Assembly: GCA_017515595.1 (NCBI GenBank)
Contig: JAFWFL010000063.1
Location: forward strand, 1-39,783
DNA length: 39,783 nt
DNA from: Coriobacteriales bacterium
GTDB lineage: Bacteria > Actinomycetota > Coriobacteriia > Coriobacteriales > UMGS124
Reading direction: 5' to 3'
Of the stretch, positions 8,319 to 16,677 are shown one piece after another. Made by a program: the position numbers and the translations under genes. Position 1 is the stretch's first letter, and each line of letters begins with the position of its first letter. The notes beneath the pieces are model-generated. The model saw nothing but the letters and a program-made list of their open reading frames with translations, did not search any database and was not told where the DNA came from.

Positions 8319-10112
8319 ATGACAAAAGAGGAGTTTTATATTCTTAATAACCTCTATGAGTCCTCATTGGGGAGGGCCCAGAGTGGCGCAGACATCCAAT
8401 TGATGCGGGCGCTTCAGAATAAAGATACGTACCGCGAGCTCTGCAAAAAAGGTCTGATTGATGCCGAGAGCGGAGTGATTACACAGTCCGGATTGGCAGA
8501 ACTTGAACCGTATTGCGTAAATAACGCAGTTATCCTTGCAGCGGGGTCAGCTACCAGGTTTATTCCTCTGTCATTAGAGCAGCCAAAGGGGCTTTATGAA
8601 GTTCGGGGCGAAAAGCTCATTGAGCGTCAGATACAGCAACTTCATGAAGCCGGAATCAACAATATCACTATTGTTCTCGGTTATAAAAAAGATATGTTTG
8701 CATATTTGGCCGAGAAATACCATGTTAATCTTTTATTTAATCCTGCATACAATGTTAAGAATAATATTGAGAGCCTGTTGGTAGCAAAAAAGTGCCTGGG
8801 TAATTCTTATATCTGTGTCTGTGACAGTTACTTTATTGAGAATCCCTTCCATAAATTTGAGTACCAATCATTTTATGCGGGGTTTAGTACCGAAGAAACA
8901 AAGGACGAGATGTATGCCCATATTGACCAGGATTGCCGGATTATTAGCATGGAGAAGGCAGAAGACGGCGGGTTAATGCTTCTTGGCCACGCTTACTGGG
9001 ACGTGGCATTCTCAAGGGCGTTTATTGAACTGGCTGAGGCTGACAAAGAAGTCGGGAATTACGATCATAAGTTTTGGGAATGGCTTTTGAAGGATAACCT
9101 TAATACCCTGCCTGCAATATATTTTAAGGAATATGCCCCGGGTTCAATATTTGAGTTTGACTACTTTGAACAGTTAAGACAATTCGATACCGAATACATT
9201 GGCCATGCTCACAGCGATATTATTCGCAATATCAAACTAGTATTTCGCTGTGACGAAGAAGACATTGTTGACTTCAGGACGGTCCATGAGGGGCTTACCA
9301 ACACCTCTTTTATTTTTCAAATCAACGGTATAGATTATATTTACAGACACCCCGGCAATGGTACAGAAAGTATTATTAACCGGCGAGACGAGAAAACATC
9401 GCTCATAAAAGCCAGGGATTTTGGTATTGACCCAACCTATATATACATGGATGTTTTAGAAGGTTGGAAGATTTCAAAATTCGTAAACGAGTTTAGGGAA
9501 CCTGATTACGGTAGCTTTGAAGATTCCAAAAAAATAATTGCGGCAATGAGACGCCTCCATGCCACCCCGGTAAAAGTCGATTATGGTATGAAACCTTGGG
9601 AAGATGCATTAACAATGGAGCGTCTGCTCAAAGAGAAGGACGCGGATTGTTTTATCAAACATGAAGAGCTTAAGCAAAAAATCGGAAAGTTGTACGAGAG
9701 AACCATAGGCGATGGGGTTGAGAAGTGCTTTTGCCATGGTGATACTTATAAACCAAACTGGATGATAAAACCTGACGGGGAAGTAATTCTGATTGACTGG
9801 GAATACTCCGGCTATTCCGACCCGGGAATCGATGTCGGGTATTATATTGTTGACGCAATGTATGATTTTGAGGATGCCCTATGCTTTATCAGGGAGTATT
9901 TGGGGGATAACCGGAGCGATAAGCTGGAATTCCATTATATGGCATATGTAGCTATTATTGCCTACTATTGGTTTGTCTGGGCAATGTACAGGGAATCCTG
10001 TGGTGCGAACATGGGCGAAGCATTATTGAACTGGCATGATATGGCTGTTAAATATGCGGATTATTTGGTTTGCGGCTTCCCCAAAAATATGTCCGGGCAG
10101 GTTAAAGATTAA
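8319..10112 (+). CDS. LicC-LicA fusion: nucleotidyltransferase plus choline kinase
   Basis: A three-part protein of 597 residues. Residues 1-65 are a winged-helix-like segment (LCKKGLIDAESGVITQSGL). Residues 68-290 are a LicC-type nucleotidyltransferase (VILAAGSATRFIPL, QPKGLYEV, VCDSYFI). Residues about 300-597 are a LicA/choline-ethanolamine kinase of the APH fold: EGLTNTSFIF, YIYRHPGNGTE, the catalytic CHGDTYKPNW and the metal-binding LIDWEYSGYSDPG. One chain could thus phosphorylate choline and convert phosphocholine to CDP-choline. The ATG at 8319 follows GAAAGG at six bases; a TTG 18 bases upstream lacks a site. It lies 74 bases after the LicC-like gene. No LicB-type choline importer is visible in the window. 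Ethanolamine or another amino alcohol remains possible. Confidence 0.88.
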   Translation: MTKEEFYILNNLYESSLGRAQSGADIQLMRALQNKDTYRELCKKGLIDAESGVITQSGLAELEPYCVNNAVILAAGSATRFIPLSLEQPKGLYEVRGEKLIERQIQQLHEAGINNITIVLGYKKDMFAYLAEKYHVNLLFNPAYNVKNNIESLLVAKKCLGNSYICVCDSYFIENPFHKFEYQSFYAGFSTEETKDEMYAHIDQDCRIISMEKAEDGGLMLLGHAYWDVAFSRAFIELAEADKEVGNYDHKFWEWLLKDNLNTLPAIYFKEYAPGSIFEFDYFEQLRQFDTEYIGHAHSDIIRNIKLVFRCDEEDIVDFRTVHEGLTNTSFIFQINGIDYIYRHPGNGTESIINRRDEKTSLIKARDFGIDPTYIYMDVLEGWKISKFVNEFREPDYGSFEDSKKIIAAMRRLHATPVKVDYGMKPWEDALTMERLLKEKDADCFIKHEELKQKIGKLYERTIGDGVEKCFCHGDTYKPNWMIKPDGEVILIDWEYSGYSDPGIDVGYYIVDAMYDFEDALCFIREYLGDNRSDKLEFHYMAYVAIIAYYWFVWAMYRESCGANMGEALLNWHDMAVKYADYLVCGFPKNMSGQVKD

Positions 10113-10175
10113 CCTATGTCGCAAGCTGTCGGAGTCCACAGTATCGCATTATTGGCTGTAGCACAATAATTTTCA

Positions 10176-10253
10176 TTTTGGCTGTGCTTTGCTCTTGATA
10201 TTCTGTACACAAAAAGCGTACAGTATCTGCATCAGCATTTTACGGCTGATGCA
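10176..10253 (+). promoter_or_regulatory. Leader of the FrdA-like gene: weak promoter and two inverted repeats
   Basis: A weak promoter (TTTTGG 10176-10181, TATTCT 10199-10204, spacer 17) is followed by CTGTAC (10203-10208) paired with GTACAG (10218-10223), an operator-like repeat over the start region. A nine-base-pair hairpin follows (10228-10236 with 10245-10253). No T-tract follows it, so it is not a terminator. Confidence 0.4.
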
Positions 10254-10276
10254 TCCGGTTAGGAGAAGGAGGAACC

Positions 10277-12085
10277 ATGGAAACTCAGCATGTAATGAAT
10301 GTTTCGCGCAGGGACCTTATCGCAGGTGGTGCAGCCGCGACTGTGGGCTTAACTGCCGCAACCACCCTGGGTACAACAACCCAGGCGCTTGCAGATGATC
10401 CCCAGGGCGAGCGTATTGAGTACGATGTATTCGATACCGACATCTGCATCATCGGCAGCGGTCTTGGCGGTGTTGCAGCAGCTATCGCAGCTGTTGATGC
10501 CGGTAAGAACGTTGTTGTTATCGAGAAGGGCCCGCATGGCTTTGGTGGCGTAGCCGGTTACAACTGGGACCAGTTCATTAACTTTGTACGCGATGACCTG
10601 CCCTGGCAGGAGTCAACCGACTTTGTTTTGAACGAACTTACCAACCAGAAGATCGAGAAGAACAGCTACGAGCACTGGATGGGCGAAGACCGTAACCTCA
10701 TGGTTCGCTATGAGAATATGGGATACGGCCTTCTCAACCGCAACCCTGAGACCGGTGAGATTGCTCCGCTTTTGGACTTCCCCACCATTTACGGTATCTA
10801 TCGCGGTTTTTCGCGTCACCAGCTCGACACCCTGGGAGATCTGGGCGTAAAGATTCTTGACCAGACTATCGCAACCGATGTTATTGTCCAGGACGGCATT
10901 TGCACCGGCGTTACGGCGCTTCATATCCCCACAGGCTCAATGCGCGTCATTCGCGCCAAGGCAACCATCTGCTGCACCGGCGCATCGACCTGGCTGTATG
11001 GTTGGAACACCGTTGGCCCCAAGACCATTAACTCGCCTGATAATACCGGTGACATTGATGCAGCTGTCTTCCGTCATGGATGCGCGCTTGAGGGCAATGA
11101 GTTCTTCCAGTGCGACCTTTTGAACTATGAGCCCACCGGCATTGCCTGCTCGTTCCAGAGTGGTATTGGCGCCGACTCCGGTTGCTGCGAGTATATTTGC
11201 GACCAGGATGGCAATTACTTCTTCCGCGGTATGGATTACTCGACCCTCAACAAGATTACCTTTACCCAGACCATTGCCGAGTGCATCGCCAACGGTGGCG
11301 GCACCGAGAACAACGGTGTGTATGTCGACTTTAGCTCTCCCGAGGCCTTTGCTGCCATTGGTGAGACCTATCAGCGTAACATCGAGCTTTGGAAGCAGGT
11401 CTTTGGCATTGATGTTGAGGGCACCAAGCTTGAGGTCGGTCTTGAAGCCTACGAGCGCAGCGGCAACCCCGTTGCAGACGAGAACCTCATGGTTGAGGGT
11501 ATCGCCGGTCTCTTCTCAACCCGTGGCGGCGGCTACAGCGGCAGCCAGGGCGGCAGCACCGTTAACATCTCACCGCGTAACGGCTCGTATGCCGTATCAA
11601 AGGCGGTAGAGTATATCGAGAACGTCTCGCTCCCCGCACTCGATGAGGAAATCGTAAAGGCAGAGTACGCAAGGCTTCACGAGCTCTTTGAGCGCGAGGG
11701 CGGCAACCGTCCTCAAAAGGTACGCCGCATGATTCAGAATGCCTGCTATGAGGCATGCCAGCCCACCCGTACCACCGCGAATATGGAAGCCGGCATCGCC
11801 GAACTCGAGCGTATTCGCAAAGAAGAAATGCCCAAGATGACCCTTGGCGACAAGAGTCCCGTCTTTAACACCGACTGGAAGTGCGCTATCGAGAACTACA
11901 ACCTTCTCGACCTGGCCGAGGCAGCCGCAAAGGCATCGCTCTTCCGCGAAGAGACCCGTGGCCACATGTATCGCCCCGAGTTCCCCACTCAGGACAACGA
12001 GAACTGGTTGTGCAATGTGCATACGTATTACAACGACGGCAATATTACCTGCGAAAAGGCCGACGTTGTTCTCGCCGACGCATAA
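10277..12085 (+). CDS. Tat-exported FAD-dependent reductase, FrdA/SdhA-like
   Basis: Flavoprotein subunit of an exported respiratory reductase. The N-terminus has a twin-arginine signal (SRRDLIAGG, Arg11-Arg12, a hydrophobic stretch, then a probable cut near ALA-DD). The FAD-binding GSGLGG is at about residues 59-64, followed by VVVIEKG. The C-terminal part (RGHMYRPEFPTQDNENWL) is typical of SdhA/FrdA. The active-site region differs: the family's FQxHPTG appears as FFQCDLLNYEPTG, with Glu for His and a three-residue insertion, and the usual HGANRLGSN loop is replaced by a Gly/Ser-rich stretch (RGGGYSGSQGGS). The substrate may therefore not be fumarate. AAGGAGG (10266-10272) is four bases before the ATG. 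The iron-sulfur partner follows after 41 bases; no anchor gene is present. Confidence 0.9.
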   Translation: METQHVMNVSRRDLIAGGAAATVGLTAATTLGTTTQALADDPQGERIEYDVFDTDICIIGSGLGGVAAAIAAVDAGKNVVVIEKGPHGFGGVAGYNWDQFINFVRDDLPWQESTDFVLNELTNQKIEKNSYEHWMGEDRNLMVRYENMGYGLLNRNPETGEIAPLLDFPTIYGIYRGFSRHQLDTLGDLGVKILDQTIATDVIVQDGICTGVTALHIPTGSMRVIRAKATICCTGASTWLYGWNTVGPKTINSPDNTGDIDAAVFRHGCALEGNEFFQCDLLNYEPTGIACSFQSGIGADSGCCEYICDQDGNYFFRGMDYSTLNKITFTQTIAECIANGGGTENNGVYVDFSSPEAFAAIGETYQRNIELWKQVFGIDVEGTKLEVGLEAYERSGNPVADENLMVEGIAGLFSTRGGGYSGSQGGSTVNISPRNGSYAVSKAVEYIENVSLPALDEEIVKAEYARLHELFEREGGNRPQKVRRMIQNACYEACQPTRTTANMEAGIAELERIRKEEMPKMTLGDKSPVFNTDWKCAIENYNLLDLAEAAAKASLFREETRGHMYRPEFPTQDNENWLCNVHTYYNDGNITCEKADVVLADA

Positions 12086-12126
12086 TGCACCAACAGCATC
12101 CATTTATCTGAGAAGGAGGATATATC

Positions 12127-12819
12127 ATGAAGGTTTCAGTACAAAAGTATGATCCGTCAATCGATAAAGAGCCTTATCTTGAGGAATTCGAGGTTCCGTA
12201 TCATAAGAACATGACGCTTCTCGAGGCTCTTGTCTACATTAACGATAATCTTGCACCAATCGTATTTGATTACAGCTGCCGCGGCCGTGACTGCGGTCGT
12301 TGCGCCATGGCTCTTGACGGAACTCCGTGCCTTGCCTGCGTAACGCTTGTAAAAGAAGACGGTGATAACGTCATTACGTCGCTCCCCGGATTCCCCATTG
12401 TGCGTGACCTTGTTGTCGACAAGACTAAGGTTACCAGCCGTGTTCAGCAGATTATGGCCCGTAAGCGCGCAAAGCCGCTCACGCTTGATGAGATCAATGC
12501 CCCGGTTGACCCGGAGATCTACAACAAGATGAATCCGCTTGAGCAGTGCGCCCGTTGCTGTGTATGCACCGCAGCCTGCCCGGTAGTTGCCGAGATGGGC
12601 CTCAAGAAGTTTGTTGGCCCAACCCAGATGATTGCCATTGGTCTCAGGTATTATGACCCCTATGACCAGGGCGACCGTGTAGTAGAAGCCGTTCAGGGCG
12701 GTCTCTTTAACTGCATCCAGTGCGGTACCTGCACAAGCGTCTGCAAGGCTCTCGAGATCGACCATCTCTCCGTATGGGCAGACCTCCGCGCCGCCGCAGA
12801 AGAGCGTGGCCTCGCATAA
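12127..12819 (+). CDS. FrdB/SdhB-like iron-sulfur subunit
   Basis: Carries electrons to the preceding flavoprotein. The N-terminal ferredoxin fold has Cys51, Cys56, Cys59 and Cys71 for a [2Fe-2S] cluster. The C-terminal half has CARCCVCTAACP (Cys141, 144, 147, 151) and CIQCGTCTSVCK (Cys196, 199, 202, 206). In standard FrdB/SdhB the last motif is C-x5-C-x3-C and holds a [3Fe-4S] cluster; the extra Cys199 should allow a [4Fe-4S] cluster. At 230 residues it has the usual length. There is no signal peptide, so if it is exported it must ride folded on the Tat-tagged partner. AAGGAGG six bases before the ATG supports the start. The gene ends 28 bases before a strong bidirectional terminator. Confidence 0.9.
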   Translation: MKVSVQKYDPSIDKEPYLEEFEVPYHKNMTLLEALVYINDNLAPIVFDYSCRGRDCGRCAMALDGTPCLACVTLVKEDGDNVITSLPGFPIVRDLVVDKTKVTSRVQQIMARKRAKPLTLDEINAPVDPEIYNKMNPLEQCARCCVCTAACPVVAEMGLKKFVGPTQMIAIGLRYYDPYDQGDRVVEAVQGGLFNCIQCGTCTSVCKALEIDHLSVWADLRAAAEERGLA

Positions 12820-12846
12820 AGCAATAACTTAGTATCTGGCTTATAG

Positions 12847-12886
12847 AACCGAGAAACCCGCACCTCAAGGTGCGGGTTTCTCGGTT
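12847..12886. terminator. Strong bidirectional terminator
   Basis: Two perfect 19-base arms (12847-12865, 12868-12886) leave a two-base loop. It lies between the convergent iron-sulfur gene (+) and the four-module LicD gene (-) and probably ends both transcripts, although the U-tracts are short. Confidence 0.85.
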
Positions 12887-12896
12887 TCTATGGTTC

Positions 12897-15800
12897 TTAT
12901 TCTTCTTTATTTGCCATGCGGAGGGCTTCCCGGACTTCGCTGCCGCCGTGGCTGTACTCGGTCCCCATGCCGGTATCCCATTCAAGAAGGGGATGTCCAA
13001 CGCGTTGGTGTGGCTCGGGCATGAGCATATAGAGACCGTATTGCATGCGGAGAAAGATCTCGGGGTGTGCCATCATATTGACCTTAATATCTTCGAACTC
13101 GACTTCCCGGTAGGGGAGAAGGTCGCTCTTTTTAACCATGGTATATGAGGGTACAAAACTTGCCACATATTCCAGGTTGTCGCGCTCGGCGACATCGTTA
13201 TAGGTTTGGACAATCTTGTCATACGCTTTTTGAGTGCGTTTAAGTGGTATCGACCAATAAATCAGAGCATAAATGCCGCCCATTGCATGGGCAAAGTAAT
13301 AAAACGGGTTGCGCTTTGTCTGGGTGTCTTCGCTTAGAAGCTGGCCTTTTGGATACTGGCGGTTCACTGTTTTGTTGTGTTTTGCTTCTATCTTGCGTAC
13401 CTTCTTTTTAAAGGAACGAAGCTCCTTAGTATCATTCGGAACAGCATCAAAGGGGAAGATATCTACGCAAATACCTTTATGGAAATCACGGTATTTATTA
13501 TATTCGGTGATATATGAGGTTCCGTTCATACGTACCTTAGAGAACAGATACGGAATCTTAGGGTCGCTCGCACGCGTTTGCAAGAAGAACTTGTCTGAGT
13601 TAATGATTGCGGGCGCCTCGGCTTTAAAGCGCTCGTAATCTTCGCGCAGCATACCAACGTCAATATCGTCATCCCATGGGATAAAGCCACCATGTCGCAG
13701 ATAGCCAAGCATGGTTCCGCCGCAGACAAAGTATCCGATGCCAAGTTCTTTGCAGACGCGGTGAATCTCGCTCACAATTTGTTTTGCGACTTCCTGTAAT
13801 TCTTTGAGTTCGGGAGTTGCGGTGTCGAGAGGCTCGCCTTCCCACTCAGTTTCGAACTCGGGAGCCCAGGTTTCGACTCCGTGGAACATGACCCTGCGAT
13901 AGTTGCCGATTTCATTTTTAGAGACAACTTTTGTTCTCGATCCGAGGAAACGCGTTACATTGGGAGCGTCGCAGTCTTCGAATTTTTCTGCCTCTTTAAA
14001 GAGTTGATCGAGAACAGTTTTTTTTGGCAGGAAGGCGGCAGCGGTCTCTTTGACAAATGTTTTAAAGCTACGGCGTTTTTTCCGGAATGCAAAGAAACGC
14101 CTTTTTGGTTTTTTCTTTGATCGAGCCGAGTATATGCCATTGAGGTTTTTCATGAAGACAAAGTAGGTCTTCTTGGTGAGATAGTCATCGGTAACCGATG
14201 TAAAAATTGAGAGTTCAATGCTCGGGCGTATGGTATGCGGTATGCGCTGACCATGTGTTTCCATGTGTATCGGGAACGCGCTGCGAATCAACGGAAGCCT
14301 GCGTGGCCAGTCGGGCTTAGATTCGATATAAAACGAGATGGTCCATGGAATAGCGCCCGGGTGAACTTCATTGGGATCGTTGCATATATCGCGCAGTTTA
14401 AGATACTCGGGGTATAACAGTCCAATCTGCAGTTTTGCTGCTCCGGGGATAAAATCGCAGTAAGCATCGGCTCCTTGCAGAGTATCCGAGAACAGGAAGT
14501 ATTTGACTTCATGCTCGTTGCAAAACTTGTCAAATGACGCAAGCATTTGAGCGAGAGCATCGCGTTTTGCATCGATCACGACGGCCTCTTTGTAAATATT
14601 ATATTCAAGACTGCGAATAGGCTCGTCTCCCAAGGTAGTGCGCACGAGGTCTGCCTCTTTGGGGGAGAGGGCCATAAACCCCGAAGCCTCGCTGTCTATC
14701 TCCATGGTGGGCGTAATCTCTTCGGGCAAAGGAAGATTAAGATCCCAGGCGGTGCCTTCTGCCGGAGCCCATGTTTTTACTCCGTGTAGCAAAACGCTTC
14801 TCAGGTTTTTTGCACAGCTCATGGGAATGGGGATAGAACGTGCGCCCATAACACGTGCAACTTCCAAGGCCGGTTCCCGGTCGTTATCGGGATATTCGTA
14901 TTGGAGCGCTGCCTCCTTAAGGGTGCGATATTTGCTCTCGGAGAGGCGGCGCGGAGCCTTCTCGTATGCTTTATTAAGTGTCCTCATCCAGGTAAAGTAT
15001 GCTATTTTTTCTTGTGGATCATTTGGCAAGGCCGAGAAAAGCGATATTTCAATAAAAGCACGTACATCTTTTGGTAGAGAAGCCCGGTCAAAAACAGTTT
15101 TTCCGTCAAATATAACAGTGCGTCTGAACTCATCTTGGAATCTCAAAACACGGCGCGGAGTGTTGGAGCGTTTTGAGCGCATGAGAACCACCGAGAATTG
15201 AGGAAGCTGGGATGTATCCAAAGTAACATTGTTTTTTTGCGCCTGTTTTATAAGCTCGGACTTAAGGGGATCAAGCTTACGTGGCATATATTCATTGGCA
15301 ACACGCAAAAACTCAAAATAACTATCCTTGAGCATACCGACTTCAAGGCGCGATCTGTTAGGCAAAAAGTCATTGTGAACCAGAGCTCCCTGGAGCGTCC
15401 TGCCAATTAAAAAGTAGGAAAGCCCATGTTCGGCACAAAACTCATCAAAAAGCGTTAATAGATGCGCCTGCGCATCCTGACGGAAAGCTTTCGTTGCGCT
15501 GTCTTTAAACTTATTAAAGGCTCTGCCTGCTACTTTGTTGACCCTAAACGCTGAGATAACAAGGTTATGACCCTTGCCCAGAAGGGCGTCCTCTACTGTT
15601 TCTCTGCACGCATAACCGGCTTCGAGATGGTCGGTCCAGGGTGTTATTCCACCCGGGATCCAGGTCTCAATCCCATGGAATTCCGTACGGTTAAGGTTGT
15701 CTAAAGAAGTCTTTGGAACAGCCTGTCCACGCGAGCCGAGCACGCACATGACCTCATTAAAAACTGAGGTTTCATAAGTAAATGCTTTGGTAAAAAGCTC

Positions 15801-16676
15801 TGAGCGGAAGAGATCAATATCTTCTCCCTGTGCTCGTTTTGCTTCGCGTTCAAGCTCTCGGACCTCATTGAGAAAATCATAACGTTCCTGAGGCTCAGCA
15901 GGTACAACGGTAAAAATAGATACTTTGATGCGCGTTTTAACAAACAAGTCGCTTTGATCTATAGCATCGTTTATAGCTTCAACGTCAAGAGGCGCGGTAG
16001 AATCATCGTCAAATTCCTCATCGCCCTCGTTATTAAAGAGAGCATTTGCCGTGGGCTGTCCCAGGAGATCGGTAATAACCTGGATTTCGTCGGCATCGGT
16101 TTTTTCTTCTTCTGTTGCTATGTCTTCGGATGTTTCTTCGGCCAGATCGCCGGTATCATCGGCTTCCTCGGGTTCGTCTTCGGAAACAGTATCAATTTCC
16201 AAAGGGGCATAGTTTCTGATGAGAGGTTTAAACCTTGTATGGAGACCCCCGTCTTTATCTGCAAAATAGAGCGAGATAAAGAGTTCGTCGGACACCTTTG
16301 CCCAATTGTCTTTTCCTACTGTTTCGAGTCCGGCTACCGCTTCGCAGAGTGCTTTATACCCTTGAGGACGCAAACCTATTTCTACACCGGTTTTTTGGGA
16401 AAGGTAGTCATGTTCAAGTTCTGCGCCAAGCAGCGTATCTGAGATGAGAAAATATGGTATCTCGTGTTCAACACAAAATGCATCAAAGCAGGCCAGCAGC
16501 CGGGAAGACGCTTCGCGCCTTTGCTCGAGGGGATCAATCTGAAAATACGATCGTTCAAGATTTTTTACAAAAGTATCCCTCTTCAGAGGAAATGCTTCTT
16601 TATATGCCTCGAACTGGTCTTTTACCATGGATTGGTTATTATCTGAGGCATCGTTTTGCTGGCCGGTTGTTTGCAT
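12897..16676 (-). CDS. Giant LicD-family protein: three degenerate modules plus one active LicD domain
   Basis: A 1259-residue protein with four LicD-like modules. Each module opens with a similar helix and strand: FDAFCVEHEIPYFLISDTLLG (key part near residue 80), FDEFCAEHGLSYFLIGRTLQG (about 425), FDKFCNEHEVKYFLFSDTLQG (about 730) and VCKELGIGYFVCGGTMLG (about 980). Only module four has the metal-binding FIPWDDDIDVGM (Asp1002-Asp1004, Asp1006); at that place the others read SQKTGVEIGL, NRSRLEVGM and GAAKLQIGL. Modules 1-3 each close with HG[IV][EK]TW (near 332, 630, 931). Module 1 contains an acidic Asp/Glu-rich insertion (about 170-235). Module 3 has a Lys/Arg-rich patch. No signal peptide, so probably cytoplasmic or membrane-associated. 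The ATG at 16676 is one base after the GatZ stop, indicating coupling. Transfers a phospho-alcohol from a CDP donor, by family; donor and acceptor unknown. Confidence 0.87.
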   Translation of the reverse strand: MQTTGQQNDASDNNQSMVKDQFEAYKEAFPLKRDTFVKNLERSYFQIDPLEQRREASSRLLACFDAFCVEHEIPYFLISDTLLGAELEHDYLSQKTGVEIGLRPQGYKALCEAVAGLETVGKDNWAKVSDELFISLYFADKDGGLHTRFKPLIRNYAPLEIDTVSEDEPEEADDTGDLAEETSEDIATEEEKTDADEIQVITDLLGQPTANALFNNEGDEEFDDDSTAPLDVEAINDAIDQSDLFVKTRIKVSIFTVVPAEPQERYDFLNEVRELEREAKRAQGEDIDLFRSELFTKAFTYETSVFNEVMCVLGSRGQAVPKTSLDNLNRTEFHGIETWIPGGITPWTDHLEAGYACRETVEDALLGKGHNLVISAFRVNKVAGRAFNKFKDSATKAFRQDAQAHLLTLFDEFCAEHGLSYFLIGRTLQGALVHNDFLPNRSRLEVGMLKDSYFEFLRVANEYMPRKLDPLKSELIKQAQKNNVTLDTSQLPQFSVVLMRSKRSNTPRRVLRFQDEFRRTVIFDGKTVFDRASLPKDVRAFIEISLFSALPNDPQEKIAYFTWMRTLNKAYEKAPRRLSESKYRTLKEAALQYEYPDNDREPALEVARVMGARSIPIPMSCAKNLRSVLLHGVKTWAPAEGTAWDLNLPLPEEITPTMEIDSEASGFMALSPKEADLVRTTLGDEPIRSLEYNIYKEAVVIDAKRDALAQMLASFDKFCNEHEVKYFLFSDTLQGADAYCDFIPGAAKLQIGLLYPEYLKLRDICNDPNEVHPGAIPWTISFYIESKPDWPRRLPLIRSAFPIHMETHGQRIPHTIRPSIELSIFTSVTDDYLTKKTYFVFMKNLNGIYSARSKKKPKRRFFAFRKKRRSFKTFVKETAAAFLPKKTVLDQLFKEAEKFEDCDAPNVTRFLGSRTKVVSKNEIGNYRRVMFHGVETWAPEFETEWEGEPLDTATPELKELQEVAKQIVSEIHRVCKELGIGYFVCGGTMLGYLRHGGFIPWDDDIDVGMLREDYERFKAEAPAIINSDKFFLQTRASDPKIPYLFSKVRMNGTSYITEYNKYRDFHKGICVDIFPFDAVPNDTKELRSFKKKVRKIEAKHNKTVNRQYPKGQLLSEDTQTKRNPFYYFAHAMGGIYALIYWSIPLKRTQKAYDKIVQTYNDVAERDNLEYVASFVPSYTMVKKSDLLPYREVEFEDIKVNMMAHPEIFLRMQYGLYMLMPEPHQRVGHPLLEWDTGMGTEYSHGGSEVREALRMANKEE

Positions 16677-16677
16677 G

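Noticed and set aside
10203-10253. Rho-independent terminator after the LicC-LicA gene
   Set aside because: Hairpins are present but no T-tract follows; they lie in the leader of the next gene instead.
15954-16442. 162-codon plus-strand frame rich in Phe/Cys inside the giant LicD gene
   Set aside because: It is the complement of the acidic Asp/Glu-rich insertion, which gives hydrophobic codons on the other strand; not a real membrane protein.
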